DNA from: an uncultured bacterium
Lineage (GTDB): Bacteria > Bacillota_I > Bacilli_A > RFN20 > CAG-826
Assembly: GCA_949297805.1 (NCBI GenBank)
Contig: CASFTG010000001.1
Span: 806,001-870,000, forward strand
Direction of reading: 5' to 3'
DNA: 64,000 nucleotides
This document shows positions 8,374 through 17,422 of this stretch, in pieces. The notes beneath the pieces are model-generated. The model searched no databases. It saw only the letters and a list, made by a program, of their open reading frames with translations, and was not told the origin of the DNA. A program made the translations under genes and the position numbers. Within the stretch, counting starts at the first letter, position 1. Every line of letters begins with the position of its first letter.

Positions 8374-10578
8374 ATGAGAAAAGCCCAAACACGACTCTTA
8401 TTAAGCCTCTTGGCGATTTTGACGATCGGCTGCACGCCCGTCGGCCCTAACCGCACTTTTTCGGAAGAGCCGACCCAGACCGAGCCCGAAGAAACCTCTT
8501 CAAAAATCGAAACGCCCGATTCCAAGCCAAGCGAGGAAACGAAAGATCCGATCGAAAGCGAAGAGACCTCAAGTGGCGAAAGCGATAGTTCCGAGCCCAT
8601 AACTAGCGATTCCGGAAGCGGCAATCCCGGCGAAGGGGAAGACGAACTCCCGTTTTCCGGCTTCACCGAAACCGAAGAACCGATCTTCTATGACCTTCGG
8701 GTCAATGACTTCACTCCGGAGTTCCCCATCAGCGAGCTCTCGCTCTATATCGATGAAACCGTTTACGTAGCCGTTAGCCCATTCAACCATCCGATCAATG
8801 GCGATCCGTTTGACAACCGGATATATATCGCCGATGGATCGATCATTGAGATCACCGACGGGGTCTATAGTCCCGAAAGCGAGGAAACCGGCGGCAACAA
8901 AGAAGATTCCGAGGACATGTTTTGGGGATTCTCCGGATACTATTTAAAACTAGAGCCGAAAAAGGTCGGGGAGACCTCGGCCACTCTTTATAGCCCCACC
9001 GCCGAGCGCTTCGACACCTTGGCCATCGCCGTTTTGCCCCGGCCAGAAGCAGAGGAAGCGGATATAAAGGAAAACGTTATCTATCTTTCGCCCTCGCAAC
9101 ATTACCAATTGACCTATTCGTTTGATGAAAAAGATGCCGCCTATTCTTTCTCTTCAAGCGACGAAAACGTCGCCACCTGTGACCAAAGCGGTCTAATCAC
9201 GGCGATAAAGTCCGGGACGGCCAACATTAACCTAACCTCTGGGAAAGCGGCCGATTCGGTAAAAGTCGTCATCGAGGATAATCAAGCGCTATTCGAATAT
9301 CGCCTAGTCAATGGGGGATATGAAATCATCGATTACGCCGGCGATGGAAAAGAAGTGCTTTTGCCCTCTGGCTATAACGGCCGACCAGTCGTCGGAATCG
9401 GTTCGGGAGCTTTCGCCGGCAAAAACATTGAATCGGTGTCGATAAGCGAAAACATTGCCTACATTGGGAAGCGGGCGTTCTTGAACTGCAAATCTCTTGA
9501 CTCAGTGAACTTCACTTCCTCTTTGACCGTTGGCGATTACGCCTTCGCTAACTGCGAGCAATTTGAGATGTTCGTCTTAACGAACCAAATCACCTCCATC
9601 GGTCAATACGCCTTTTCCGGCAGCGGCATCCACAATAGCCCGATATTCGTACCGAAAACCGTTCAAAATATTGGCTACAGAGGCTTGGGTGATTATGTAG
9701 AAATATATAGTGAAAAGGGCGCGGGCTTAGGCTACTATGCCGAGGCGACCCATCGGGAAATCGACCCGGAGAAGCTAATCGAGGAAAACGGCTACTATTA
9801 CTACCCTTTCGAGGAGGGGATGAGTCTAGTTTACTCCCCGAGAAAAACGAGCGTGCTCAATCTGCCGGATGAAATCGATGACCAGCCAATCGAATATATC
9901 GGTTCTCTGGCCCTGGATTATCATGGGGCGGAACTTAAACTCCCCTCCCAGCTCAAAGGATTGAGGGCAACCACCTTCCCGAACCTTACCGCGTTAACCT
10001 TGCCGGAAGGAATTCAGGAACTCAATACCGTCGTCTTCACTAAATTGTCCGAACTCATCGTTCCGGAATCGGTGACCGACTTGTCCATATCCATCCCGAC
10101 CGATAGCCCAATTTATTTCAAAGGGCAGGAAAAGCCTTGGAACTTTTCCGGCATCGGGCAGATATACGTAACCGGTTATCTCGATCGCTTCATCGATGAG
10201 GAAAGCAATGCGACCTTCGCCCACACCGACCGCGGGTTGGTCCTGGTCAAAGGAACCGAGGCAACCGCCATCAAAACCGAAGTCAACGGGGAACCGGTGA
10301 CCGAGATCATCCAGTACGCCTGCGCTGGTAACCAGCTTTTGCAGGAAGTCGACCTTTCCGCCAACGTCCGTACCGTCGGAGACGCCGCGTTCTATCTTTC
10401 AAGCGTGAGCAAAGCCATTATCGGCGATCAAGTCGAAACCATCGGCTCTGGAGCCTTCGAAGTCGGAAACCCATTAGTCATCGAATGCCTATTTTACGAA
10501 GACAAAGGCTGGCAAGACTGGTATCTCGACCACAACACCGAAATCACCTATTTGCCCTTACCGGAGGAAAACGCATGA
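8374..10578 (+). CDS. BspA-type leucine-rich-repeat lipoprotein
   Basis: A 734-residue predicted surface lipoprotein. A signal peptide ends in lipobox LTIGC (C about residue 20). A low-complexity Glu/Ser/Thr linker follows to about residue 95, then a Big_2-like Ig domain (YSFSSSDENVATCDQSGLITAIKSG, around 265-300), then LRR_5 repeats of the Treponema/BspA type (IGSGAFAGKNIESVSI, YIGKRAFLNCKSL, SIGQYAFSGSGI) and a second cluster near the C-terminus (TVGDAAFYLSSV, TIGSGAFEV). Such proteins commonly bind host or matrix proteins, but the ligand here is unknown. No Shine-Dalgarno sequence precedes the ATG. Translationally coupled by ATGA to the next LRR gene. Confidence 0.85.
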   Translation: MRKAQTRLLLSLLAILTIGCTPVGPNRTFSEEPTQTEPEETSSKIETPDSKPSEETKDPIESEETSSGESDSSEPITSDSGSGNPGEGEDELPFSGFTETEEPIFYDLRVNDFTPEFPISELSLYIDETVYVAVSPFNHPINGDPFDNRIYIADGSIIEITDGVYSPESEETGGNKEDSEDMFWGFSGYYLKLEPKKVGETSATLYSPTAERFDTLAIAVLPRPEAEEADIKENVIYLSPSQHYQLTYSFDEKDAAYSFSSSDENVATCDQSGLITAIKSGTANINLTSGKAADSVKVVIEDNQALFEYRLVNGGYEIIDYAGDGKEVLLPSGYNGRPVVGIGSGAFAGKNIESVSISENIAYIGKRAFLNCKSLDSVNFTSSLTVGDYAFANCEQFEMFVLTNQITSIGQYAFSGSGIHNSPIFVPKTVQNIGYRGLGDYVEIYSEKGAGLGYYAEATHREIDPEKLIEENGYYYYPFEEGMSLVYSPRKTSVLNLPDEIDDQPIEYIGSLALDYHGAELKLPSQLKGLRATTFPNLTALTLPEGIQELNTVVFTKLSELIVPESVTDLSISIPTDSPIYFKGQEKPWNFSGIGQIYVTGYLDRFIDEESNATFAHTDRGLVLVKGTEATAIKTEVNGEPVTEIIQYACAGNQLLQEVDLSANVRTVGDAAFYLSSVSKAIIGDQVETIGSGAFEVGNPLVIECLFYEDKGWQDWYLDHNTEITYLPLPEENA

Positions 10579-13310
10579 AACCCATTGCCCTAATCAGCGC
10601 CCTGGCCTTGTTTGGAACCAGCCTTGCGCCTAACGCCATTGACAAAGAGCTGGATTTTGTTTGGAACCCGACCACCGAGATCAATGATTGGCATCAATCT
10701 ATCTATGACGAAAAGGAGCCAGGCATTCCGGAGGAAGAGGCCGGTCCTTTTGACTTTGCTTTGTCGACCTATGCCCTCACCCTGACCAAAGGTGACGTAC
10801 TAGACCTCAACAAACTGCTCTTACCCCAGACCAATCGGAATGAGGAATGGGAAGTGCGATTCTATACTGATTGGGAGACCGGGAAAACCACGATTACCGA
10901 CCATGGCACTTACTCCATTAACCTCGGCAGAAATTTCGTCGACGAAAACGGCGTGACCCAAGACGTTATCATTGATGATGCCTATTGTTCGCTCTTCGTG
11001 TTGCCGGGCGAATCACTCGAACCATATTTGACGTATGAGCTCGCCGGTGACGGGCTTTCCTATCGGGTCGTTGGGGCTTCCGAAGATTTCGAGAAAACCA
11101 ACGAGGAGTTTTATATCCCCTCCACCCACTTGGGATTGCCGGTGACCACGATCGACGATTCCGCGTTCGAGAGATGTTTTTACGAAGTGGAGATTTACCT
11201 TCCGGACACCATCTTGAAAATCGGCGATCGAGCGTTCTATGAGGCCAGTTTCAAAAACATCCACCTCCCATCGAACCTCAACTATATCGGGGACGAAGCG
11301 TTTTTGGAGTCGGAAGAGGTGACCTTCTACCTCCCCCGCTCGCTGACCCACATTGGGGAAAACGCCTTCGGGCATTACCTTTACCAAGACAAGTTAAGCG
11401 TCATCACCCCCTACACCAAGGACGAAGCCAGATCGCTTTTCGGCCAGCTTTCAATCTTCGAAAACGAGCGTTCCGAGTTCGAAACCTATCTTTTCGCTAG
11501 AGGCCATTATAAGATGCAAGAAGACGGGACTTTGAGCCTCAATGGCTTTGACGGAGATTTCTATGAAAGGCAAGAAAACTATGGCAGTCCGTTCGACCAT
11601 TACTATGTCCCGCGGGAAATCGATGGCTATCGGGTCGAATCGGTCACTTCTTTATTCCTTTGCAAATATAAATCCGTCGCCTTTCCCCGTGGGCTAAAGG
11701 AAATCAAAGCCTATGCCACCCGGGGGCTTAACACTTCTGGCCCCGACACCCCGACCATCCTCCAAACAATCGATCTGCCTGAAGGATTAGAAACCATCGG
11801 CGAATATGCCTTCAGCGGCATCATTGGAATGCGGGATCTTTTCCTTCCGAGTTCCGTTGAAACGATCGGCGAACACGCTTTCCCTCGGATTGTCGTTTAT
11901 ACCTACCTCACCGAGCCAAAGCCCGGATTCGATCCCGACTGGGATTATTGGGCCATCCCTTGCTTCAGCTACGTCGACGTCGTATATAAAAACTACGAAG
12001 GGCTAACCCACTATATTTATCGCGATGATGAGGGGCTAGCCGCCATTTTAGTCAACCAGCTTTGCCGTGAGCGGACCACCATCGTCAAATCTACCGTTAA
12101 TTACAATTACACCTCGGTTCCGGTCAAGAAAATCGGTTCTGAGAGCCTTTACGGCGATAACGCCTCGGCTTTGATCATCGAAGAGGGGGTTGAGGAAATA
12201 ATGAATCACGCCTTCGACGAACTGGAGCCGCTTTCTTTCATCTATATTCCTTCGACGGTCAAAAAAATGGCCCACTACGCTATGTCCGGGCAGCACCCAG
12301 AAACCGCCGTTTACCTGGCTTCAACCGAAGCGGTGATCGAAGGCGGGCTCGATGGATTCAATGGGCATTATTTCTTCCGTGGCCCAAAAACGAATTACCC
12401 CGACCTCGTCGAACGGGATCATTTGTATTTCGACTGCGATTGGGTTGAAACCGAGGATTACGGCTATATCGACTACAGCATTGACGGGGAGGCCGATTCA
12501 TTGCTTTGCTGCATAAAACCTGAGTATGAAGAATTTGATATGAATATCCTTCCCTCCGGAAAAGACTTCTCTTTCGCTTACCGCGTTTTCGAGGCTCGCT
12601 CAGTCATCATGCGGAAGAACCTCGCCCGACAAATTGGAACCAGGGCTTTCGCCGAGGGATGGATATCAGGGGAAATCGACCTATCGGGAGTAAAAGAAAT
12701 CGGGGACGAGGCCTTCATCCGCGCCAAATTCGACAATGACGCGAGATTTAGCATCGAAATCCCTCGGATCGAAGAATCGATATTCGAAAATGCTGATTTC
12801 CAAGGGCATTCTCTTTATGTCGAGAACAGCATTATCTGTTACCTTAGCGAACCTTATGCTTTTTGGCTTAATAACGCTTCGAGTTTCGAATATCGAAGCG
12901 AATATCCGTTGCAAATGACCGAGAAAATGTTTGTCGAAGCCGAAGAAATCACCATTATTACTAAGGCGGTGAAAAATTACGTGACCGTAATTAATATGGA
13001 GACAAATGCCTCCAAAATTCATATCCAAGGATACGCGAAAATCGAGAAGTTAGGCGGCTTCTCAAGGATAGAGACGCTCGAATTGATTGACTTATACCGG
13101 ATTGAGGACTATGCCATCGACGCCCCATCCATCGGATATGTCTATCTCCAAAACGTCTTTTCGGCCGGAATGTCGATATTAGGCTACCTAGAGGAGCCGC
13201 CAACAATTGAAATCGGCGGCACGGAAGCCGACCTAAAGAATTTCGATTCCAAATGGAACTTCTTCAACGAAACAGAGTATCCCTACAGTTTCGTCAGTCC
13301 GCGTTATTAG
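10575..13310 (+). CDS. Secreted leucine-rich-repeat (LRR_5) protein
   Basis: A 911-residue partner of the preceding gene. The start is ATG at 10575: GGAGGAAA is 4 nt upstream and the codon overlaps the previous stop (ATGA). The N-terminus MKPIALISALALFG is a signal peptide without a lipobox, so the protein is probably released or held by other contacts. LRR_5 units recur through the length (IDDSAFERCFYEVEIYL, IGDRAFYEASFKNIHL, YIGDEAFLESEEVTFYL, TIGEYAFSGIIGMRDLFL, IGDEAFIRAKF). No membrane anchor or sorting motif is seen at the C-terminus. Function not known; probably co-expressed with the lipoprotein as a surface pair. Confidence 0.82.
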   Translation: MKPIALISALALFGTSLAPNAIDKELDFVWNPTTEINDWHQSIYDEKEPGIPEEEAGPFDFALSTYALTLTKGDVLDLNKLLLPQTNRNEEWEVRFYTDWETGKTTITDHGTYSINLGRNFVDENGVTQDVIIDDAYCSLFVLPGESLEPYLTYELAGDGLSYRVVGASEDFEKTNEEFYIPSTHLGLPVTTIDDSAFERCFYEVEIYLPDTILKIGDRAFYEASFKNIHLPSNLNYIGDEAFLESEEVTFYLPRSLTHIGENAFGHYLYQDKLSVITPYTKDEARSLFGQLSIFENERSEFETYLFARGHYKMQEDGTLSLNGFDGDFYERQENYGSPFDHYYVPREIDGYRVESVTSLFLCKYKSVAFPRGLKEIKAYATRGLNTSGPDTPTILQTIDLPEGLETIGEYAFSGIIGMRDLFLPSSVETIGEHAFPRIVVYTYLTEPKPGFDPDWDYWAIPCFSYVDVVYKNYEGLTHYIYRDDEGLAAILVNQLCRERTTIVKSTVNYNYTSVPVKKIGSESLYGDNASALIIEEGVEEIMNHAFDELEPLSFIYIPSTVKKMAHYAMSGQHPETAVYLASTEAVIEGGLDGFNGHYFFRGPKTNYPDLVERDHLYFDCDWVETEDYGYIDYSIDGEADSLLCCIKPEYEEFDMNILPSGKDFSFAYRVFEARSVIMRKNLARQIGTRAFAEGWISGEIDLSGVKEIGDEAFIRAKFDNDARFSIEIPRIEESIFENADFQGHSLYVENSIICYLSEPYAFWLNNASSFEYRSEYPLQMTEKMFVEAEEITIITKAVKNYVTVINMETNASKIHIQGYAKIEKLGGFSRIETLELIDLYRIEDYAIDAPSIGYVYLQNVFSAGMSILGYLEEPPTIEIGGTEADLKNFDSKWNFFNETEYPYSFVSPRY

Positions 13311-13315
13311 AGAAT

Positions 13316-13335
13316 TTGGCACCCTGCCAAGTTTT
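13316..13335 (+). terminator. Weak terminator of the LRR operon
   Basis: TTGGC (13316-13320), loop ACCCT, GCCAA (13326-13330), then GTTTT. The stem is short, so it is probably leaky. Confidence 0.5.
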
Positions 13336-13363
13336 CTAGTTGCCTAAATAACCAATAAACAAT

Positions 13364-13458
13364 CAAAGTCGTAGGAAAAACGTAACGAAATTGTCAAAAA
13401 GTCGTAGGAAAAACGTAACGAAATCGCCAAAAAGTCGTAGGAAAAACGTAACGAAATC
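13364..13458. repeat. 33-bp tandem repeats upstream of ATPase copy 2
   Basis: Three units start at 13368, 13401 and 13434 (exact 33-bp period). Each has an identical 24-bp core beginning GTCGTAGGAAAAACGTAACG and a 9-bp variable gap between cores. The block ends 32 bp before the -10 box of the ATPase gene. The sequence is unrelated by eye to the repeats at 4288. Confidence 0.92.
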
Positions 13459-13489
13459 AGATTTGGTCGAACTAATTTAATATTCGTGT

Positions 13490-13495
13490 TATAAT
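13490..13495 (+). promoter_or_regulatory. Extended -10 promoter of ATPase copy 2
   Basis: TGTTATAAT (TGn extension at 13487-13489) with no -35 box; the transcript would start just before GAGGAAA (13502-13508) and the ATG at 13514. Confidence 0.6.
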
Positions 13496-13513
13496 CCGCC
13501 TGAGGAAAGACCA

Positions 13514-14884
13514 ATGCTTAGACGAAAAATCGACGCTATTCTCGAAAAATGGCGAACCACGCCAGGCCATAAACCATTGCTAATTAAAGGCCTTCGCCAA
13601 ATCGGCAAGACCTCCTCGGTCGTCGAGTTCGCCAAGACCCATTATCAAAACGCTTTTTTGCTCGATTTCCGACAGCAGCGAAATCTCGCCGCTTACTTCG
13701 AAGGAGATTTTGATGTCGATTCCTTATCGTTTCTGATTTCCTCTTTAGGCAACTCCGCCCGAATCGTCCCCGGCTCAAAACTGGTACCTGGGAAGACATT
13801 ATTTATCTTTGACGAAATCCAGGATTGCCCCAACGCCCGCTCCTCGCTGAAATACTTTGCCATCGATGGCAAATACGACGTCATCGGGACCGGCTCATTA
13901 TTAGGGATAGCCGGCTACCACGTTGGCAAACCCTATCCTCGGGGAATCGGAGTCGGCTATGAATCACAGATTCAGATGCACCCGATGGATTTCGAGGAGT
14001 TCCTTTGGGCCATGGGCTATGAGCAATCGCCATTGGAATTCGCCTATGAATGCTTTAAAAAGAGCGAGCCGATTCCCTTGCCGGTTCATAATCGGCTGCT
14101 GGAGCTCACGCGCCTTTATATTTGCGTCGGTGGCATGCCCTCGGTCGTGACGACCTACCTCGAAACCAGAGACTTAGCTCAAGTAGAAGCCAAGCAAAAG
14201 CAGCTTACTGATGGCTTCCAATCCGATTTCGGCGTTCATTTAAGCGATGATAAAGGCAGCTTTTACGATGAAACCGAAAAGTCACGGGTCCTCGCAACCT
14301 TTCAATCGATCCCGCGGCAACTCGGAAAGGACAACAAAAAGTTCCAATACTCGAAAATCAATCACAATGCCCGGGCCTATCGGTACAAAGGGGCCATCGA
14401 TTGGCTCGAGAACTATGGTCTAATTAAAGTCGCCCACAATGTCAGCAGCCTCGAATACCCCCTCCGTTTCTTTGAAATCGAGGATGAATTCAAGGTCTAC
14501 TTATCCGATATCGGCCTTTTGACTTCCCTTTTCCCGGGGGCGGCACCCGAAGTTTTAGCCGGTGGGCTTTCGATCGCCAAAGGGGCCATTTACGAAAATT
14601 TGGTTGCCGACCAGATTAGCAAAGCCGACGGCGAACTCCATTACTTCGACAAAAACGGAACTTTAGAGGTTGATTTTTTAAAAGAATTCGGATCCTCGCC
14701 TTACTTAATCGAAGTCAAAGCCCGAGATGGCAACGCCAAATCGGCCAAGACGATACTCGCTGACCCCAGATACCACGTCGATGGGCTTATTAAGCTCAGC
14801 GCCCAAAACGTCGGCCGGCAAGTCAAAAACGGCAAAACCATCATCACCGCCCCCTATTATCTCGCGTCCTATATCCTCGGTTGA
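13514..14884 (+). CDS. AAA_14/DUF4143 ATPase (copy 2)
   Basis: A 456-residue AAA_14 plus DUF4143 protein of unknown cellular role. Walker A GLRQIGKT is at 26-33, Walker B LFIFDEIQD at 96-104, then GTGSLLGI and MHPMDFEEFLWAMG, both typical of the family. The DUF4143 half ends with LEVDFL...YLIEVKARD, a PD-(D/E)xK-like active-site pattern. GAGGAAA lies 5 nt before the ATG. It stands alone between the LRR operon and rpmB, with its own extended -10 promoter and a private 33-bp repeat array. It resembles copy 3 (29992) more than copy 1, for example in the RQIGKT Walker A. Confidence 0.87.
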   Translation: MLRRKIDAILEKWRTTPGHKPLLIKGLRQIGKTSSVVEFAKTHYQNAFLLDFRQQRNLAAYFEGDFDVDSLSFLISSLGNSARIVPGSKLVPGKTLFIFDEIQDCPNARSSLKYFAIDGKYDVIGTGSLLGIAGYHVGKPYPRGIGVGYESQIQMHPMDFEEFLWAMGYEQSPLEFAYECFKKSEPIPLPVHNRLLELTRLYICVGGMPSVVTTYLETRDLAQVEAKQKQLTDGFQSDFGVHLSDDKGSFYDETEKSRVLATFQSIPRQLGKDNKKFQYSKINHNARAYRYKGAIDWLENYGLIKVAHNVSSLEYPLRFFEIEDEFKVYLSDIGLLTSLFPGAAPEVLAGGLSIAKGAIYENLVADQISKADGELHYFDKNGTLEVDFLKEFGSSPYLIEVKARDGNAKSAKTILADPRYHVDGLIKLSAQNVGRQVKNGKTIITAPYYLASYILG

Positions 14885-14905
14885 CGGATTAAGGCAGGAA
14901 ATCCT

Positions 14906-14934
14906 TTGCTTCTTATTACCCCCTATGCTATATT
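14906..14934 (+). promoter_or_regulatory. Sigma-A promoter of rpmB
   Basis: TTGCTT (14906-14911), exact 17-bp spacer, TATATT (14929-14934) with a TGn extension. A leader of about 28 nt carries AGAGGTGA. Confidence 0.7.
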
Positions 14935-14968
14935 TGCCTACGCGCCAACGCGAAAGAGGTGATTAACT

Positions 14969-15166
14969 ATGTCTAGATACTGCCCCATTACCGGCAAAGG
15001 ACCGATGACCGGCAACGCGAGAAGCCACTCCGAACGGGCCACCCGCCGGAAGTGGAACGTCAATCTCCAGAAGTACAAGATCAACATCAACGGCCAGACC
15101 GTTGAAGTGAGAATGTCCGCCCGGGCCTTTCGCACCCTCAACAAAACCGTCAAAGCCGGCAAGTAA
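14969..15166 (+). CDS. rpmB: 50S ribosomal protein L28
   Basis: A 65-residue large-subunit ribosomal protein starting MSRYCPITGKGPMTGNARSH, which matches L28 (C-x-x-TGK-x-P-x-x-GN-x-x-SH), followed by TRRKWNVNLQKYKI and the C-terminal VRMSARAFRTL block. Only one Cys is present in the N-terminal motif, so this is the zinc-free form. AGAGGTGA precedes the ATG by about 8 nt. It is monocistronic, with its own promoter and two tandem terminators. Confidence 0.97.
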   Translation: MSRYCPITGKGPMTGNARSHSERATRRKWNVNLQKYKININGQTVEVRMSARAFRTLNKTVKAGK

Positions 15167-15173
15167 GAAACAC

Positions 15174-15196
15174 CCCCGATTCGGGGTTTTCTTTTT
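15174..15196 (+). terminator. First rpmB terminator
   Basis: CCCCG (15174-15178), 3-nt loop, CGGGG (15182-15186), then TTTTCTTTTT. Confidence 0.85.
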
Positions 15197-15204
15197 ATAG
15201 ACTA

Positions 15205-15227
15205 ACCGCCCTCGCCGGCGGTTTTTT
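15205..15227 (+). terminator. Second rpmB terminator
   Basis: ACCGCC (15205-15210), 6-nt loop, GGCGGT (15217-15222), then TTTTTT. The T run reaches the stop codon of the convergent membrane-protein gene. Confidence 0.8.
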
Positions 15228-15915
15228 ATATGGCGGTGCTGACTAAATACAAGCTGATGGGGACAAGGATCGAGGTCGCGATCGAAAGGAAGAAGCAAAG
15301 CCATTCGGAGAAAGCCAATGGGAAGGGGCGCGGACGCTTGGTGGTGATTGAGCCATCCTCATCCATATAGGCGCTTAACTCGGTCCAGCGAGATAATTTG
15401 GGATTTAGTAATATCGAAGCCTTGGCAACCGCCAGCACCACGAAGACGATGGCAAGCAACAGCAAAGAAACCGGCTCATGGAGGGTCGAGTAAACATTCA
15501 GCAAGATTATGGCATCGGTCACGTCGACCATGATCTGGGAAACGAAGAAGACGACGGCCGAGATCAAGTGGCTCCGGAATAAGAAGGCCGGGACGATGGT
15601 AATCGACACCACGGCGGCCGTTGAAAGGAAAGCGAAGACGGCCATGAAAATCGATAACCCGAATAGCGATCCCGAATTGGGGGCGAAAGTCAGTAGCAGC
15701 GAGCCGAGCACGGCGAAGGCATAAGAAAGGGAAAGGGCGGTTTTCGCCGTAATCCCCGGGCCCCGGGAAATGGAACCGAACTCGAAGGGGAAATCGGACA
15801 AAAAGTCATAACGCTTCCCCGACTGCTTCTGATCGATAAAGGAAAGAAGGAAATACAGGAGCAACAAGAACCCATACCCCCCAAGGGAAACCGCTAAGAC
15901 AATAGTAGTGTTCAT
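15226..15915 (-). CDS. Multi-pass membrane protein, function unknown
   Basis: A 229-residue protein with about seven hydrophobic segments (roughly residues 5-27, 60-78, 82-104, 106-128, 132-150, 152-170, 205-227) and short polar loops. I do not recognise a family. It is the last gene of the gmk-to-rpe run, and its ATG overlaps the rpe stop (ATGA) with GGAG only 3 nt before it, so it is probably translated by coupling. The position taken in Bacillus relatives by thiN-type genes is filled here by this protein; no thiamine-enzyme motif is seen. Confidence 0.6.
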   Translation of the reverse strand: MNTTIVLAVSLGGYGFLLLLYFLLSFIDQKQSGKRYDFLSDFPFEFGSISRGPGITAKTALSLSYAFAVLGSLLLTFAPNSGSLFGLSIFMAVFAFLSTAAVVSITIVPAFLFRSHLISAVVFFVSQIMVDVTDAIILLNVYSTLHEPVSLLLLAIVFVVLAVAKASILLNPKLSRWTELSAYMDEDGSITTKRPRPFPLAFSEWLCFFLSIATSILVPISLYLVSTAI

Positions 15916-16550
15916 AATCTCCGCAAAGCCTCGATCCTTTCCTGATAATCATCGTGGCCGTAGATATAGGAACCGGCGACTAAGACATCGGCCCCGTAAC
16001 TGGCGGCCAGCCTACCCGTCTGCTGGTTAATCCCCCCATCGACCTCGACGAGGCAATTATATCCTCTTTCTTTGATTCGCTTTTTTAAATAAGCGATTTT
16101 GCCGTTGGCTTCGTCTAAGTAGGCTTGCCCTCCTTTCCCTGGCTCGACCGACATGACCAAGACCAGGTCAAGGTCGCTAAGATAGGGTTCGATGGCCTCC
16201 GCCGGGGTCGCCGGCTTGATCGATAAGCCGACCTTGCAGCCTAAACTACGAATATACTCGATGTCGCCTTTAACGTCTTCGCTCGCTTCAATATGGAAAG
16301 TGATGAGGGAGGAATAAGGGGCGTAAAGTTTAGCGTAGCCTCGAATATCCATAACCATAATATGGGTGTCTTTGAAAATATCGACGTCTTGAATCAAAGG
16401 CAGGTATTCGATTAAGGAAGTGGTATTGGGCACGAACTTCCCATCCATCACGTCGAGGTGGATAAACTCAGCCCCGGCCGCCTGGACTTTTAAGACTTCG
16501 TCGCGGAAACAAGACTTATCAGCCGATAAAACACTCGGAGCGACGATCAT
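15912..16550 (-). CDS. rpe: Ribulose-phosphate 3-epimerase
   Basis: Interconverts ribulose-5-phosphate and xylulose-5-phosphate in the pentose phosphate pathway. The 212-residue TIM barrel shows IVAPSVLSAD at the start, HLDVMDGKFVPN (metal-binding His and Asp near residues 32-34), MSVEPGKGGQ, and VEVDGGIN near 167. The ATG overlaps the prkC stop as ATGA with no ribosome-binding sequence, which points to termination-reinitiation. The rsgA gene that usually sits between prkC and rpe in Bacilli is absent. Confidence 0.95.
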   Translation of the reverse strand: MIVAPSVLSADKSCFRDEVLKVQAAGAEFIHLDVMDGKFVPNTTSLIEYLPLIQDVDIFKDTHIMVMDIRGYAKLYAPYSSLITFHIEASEDVKGDIEYIRSLGCKVGLSIKPATPAEAIEPYLSDLDLVLVMSVEPGKGGQAYLDEANGKIAYLKKRIKERGYNCLVEVDGGINQQTGRLAASYGADVLVAGSYIYGHDDYQERIEALRRL

Positions 16551-17422
16551 TTGAAACCAAAGATCCGCGACAGCAGACCTCTCCTTTCGCCTCGGAAACT
16601 CTCTTTATCCTTCATCGCCTCCAGTATCGCCTCGTGCATCGCCGAAGAAGTGAGATAACGTTCCTCGGGCCGCTTCCGGCAGGCGGTGATGATGATCCGC
16701 TCGATCGATTTCGGCAAAGAAGGGACTAATTTGCTCGGCTCAGGGAACCGTTTCTTGATTTGCTTTAAGGCCACTTCCTCTAACGTCTCCCCGTCAAAAG
16801 GAACTTGGCCGGTCAAGCATTCGTAAAAAACCACCCCCATCGAATAGATGTCATTGGCGATACTAGCCGGGGCCCCGGTTAGGACCTCGGGGGCGCAGTA
16901 ATAAATCGTCCCTTGGATCGCATCCCCTTCCTCGGGCGTCCCGATCGGCGCGGCGATGCCAAAGTCACTGATTTTGATCGTCCCGTCGCTTAAATAGAAC
17001 AAATTATCGGGCTTTATGTCTCGGTGGATGATCCCGTGCCGGTGGATATAGTCGATCCCGGCGGTCAGTTGCAACATGACGTCGCAGGCATCGGTCAGCG
17101 AAAGCGACATCGAGAAATTGAGCTTATCCCTTAATGTCTGCCCTTTGATGTATTCATTGGCCATATAAGGCCGGTTATCGACGAAACCTCGGCCATAGAC
17201 CTTGACGATATTGGGGTGATTTAAACTGGCGGCGGCCGCCGTCTCATTATTGAACCGGGCCAAGTTGACCGGGTCCTTCAATAGTTCTTCCTTCATGACC
17301 TTCAGCGAGACGATCCGCCGATAGATGAGGTCGTTGGCCTCATAGATATCGGCCATGCCGCCAGAGGCGATGCGGGAAGTTATCCGATAACGGGAATCGA
17401 TCCGATCGCCGATTTTGATCAT
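16547..17422 (-). CDS. prkC: Ser/Thr protein kinase, PrkC-like, lacking membrane and PASTA domains
   Basis: A Hanks-type kinase that in Bacillota pairs with the neighbouring PrpC phosphatase to control growth. Its 291 residues cover the kinase domain only: glycine loop IASGGMADIYEA (18-29), Lys41, catalytic HRDIKPDN at 133-140, DFG at 153-155, and GTIYYCAPEV at 171-180. After the kinase core there is only a short basic tail (RGLLSRIFGFK). Usual PrkC proteins are about 600 residues with a transmembrane helix and extracellular PASTA repeats that sense peptidoglycan fragments; these are missing and the next gene starts at the stop codon. A TTG at 17431 is possible, but the ATG at 17422 overlaps the prpC stop and gives the normal N-terminus. 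Confidence 0.92.
   Translation of the reverse strand: MIKIGDRIDSRYRITSRIASGGMADIYEANDLIYRRIVSLKVMKEELLKDPVNLARFNNETAAAASLNHPNIVKVYGRGFVDNRPYMANEYIKGQTLRDKLNFSMSLSLTDACDVMLQLTAGIDYIHRHGIIHRDIKPDNLFYLSDGTIKISDFGIAAPIGTPEEGDAIQGTIYYCAPEVLTGAPASIANDIYSMGVVFYECLTGQVPFDGETLEEVALKQIKKRFPEPSKLVPSLPKSIERIIITACRKRPEERYLTSSAMHEAILEAMKDKESFRGERRGLLSRIFGFK

Noticed and set aside
13364-13458. Short repeat arrays as CRISPR
   Set aside because: The gaps between cores are only 9 bp and partly conserved, there are at most three units, and no cas genes are present in the window.
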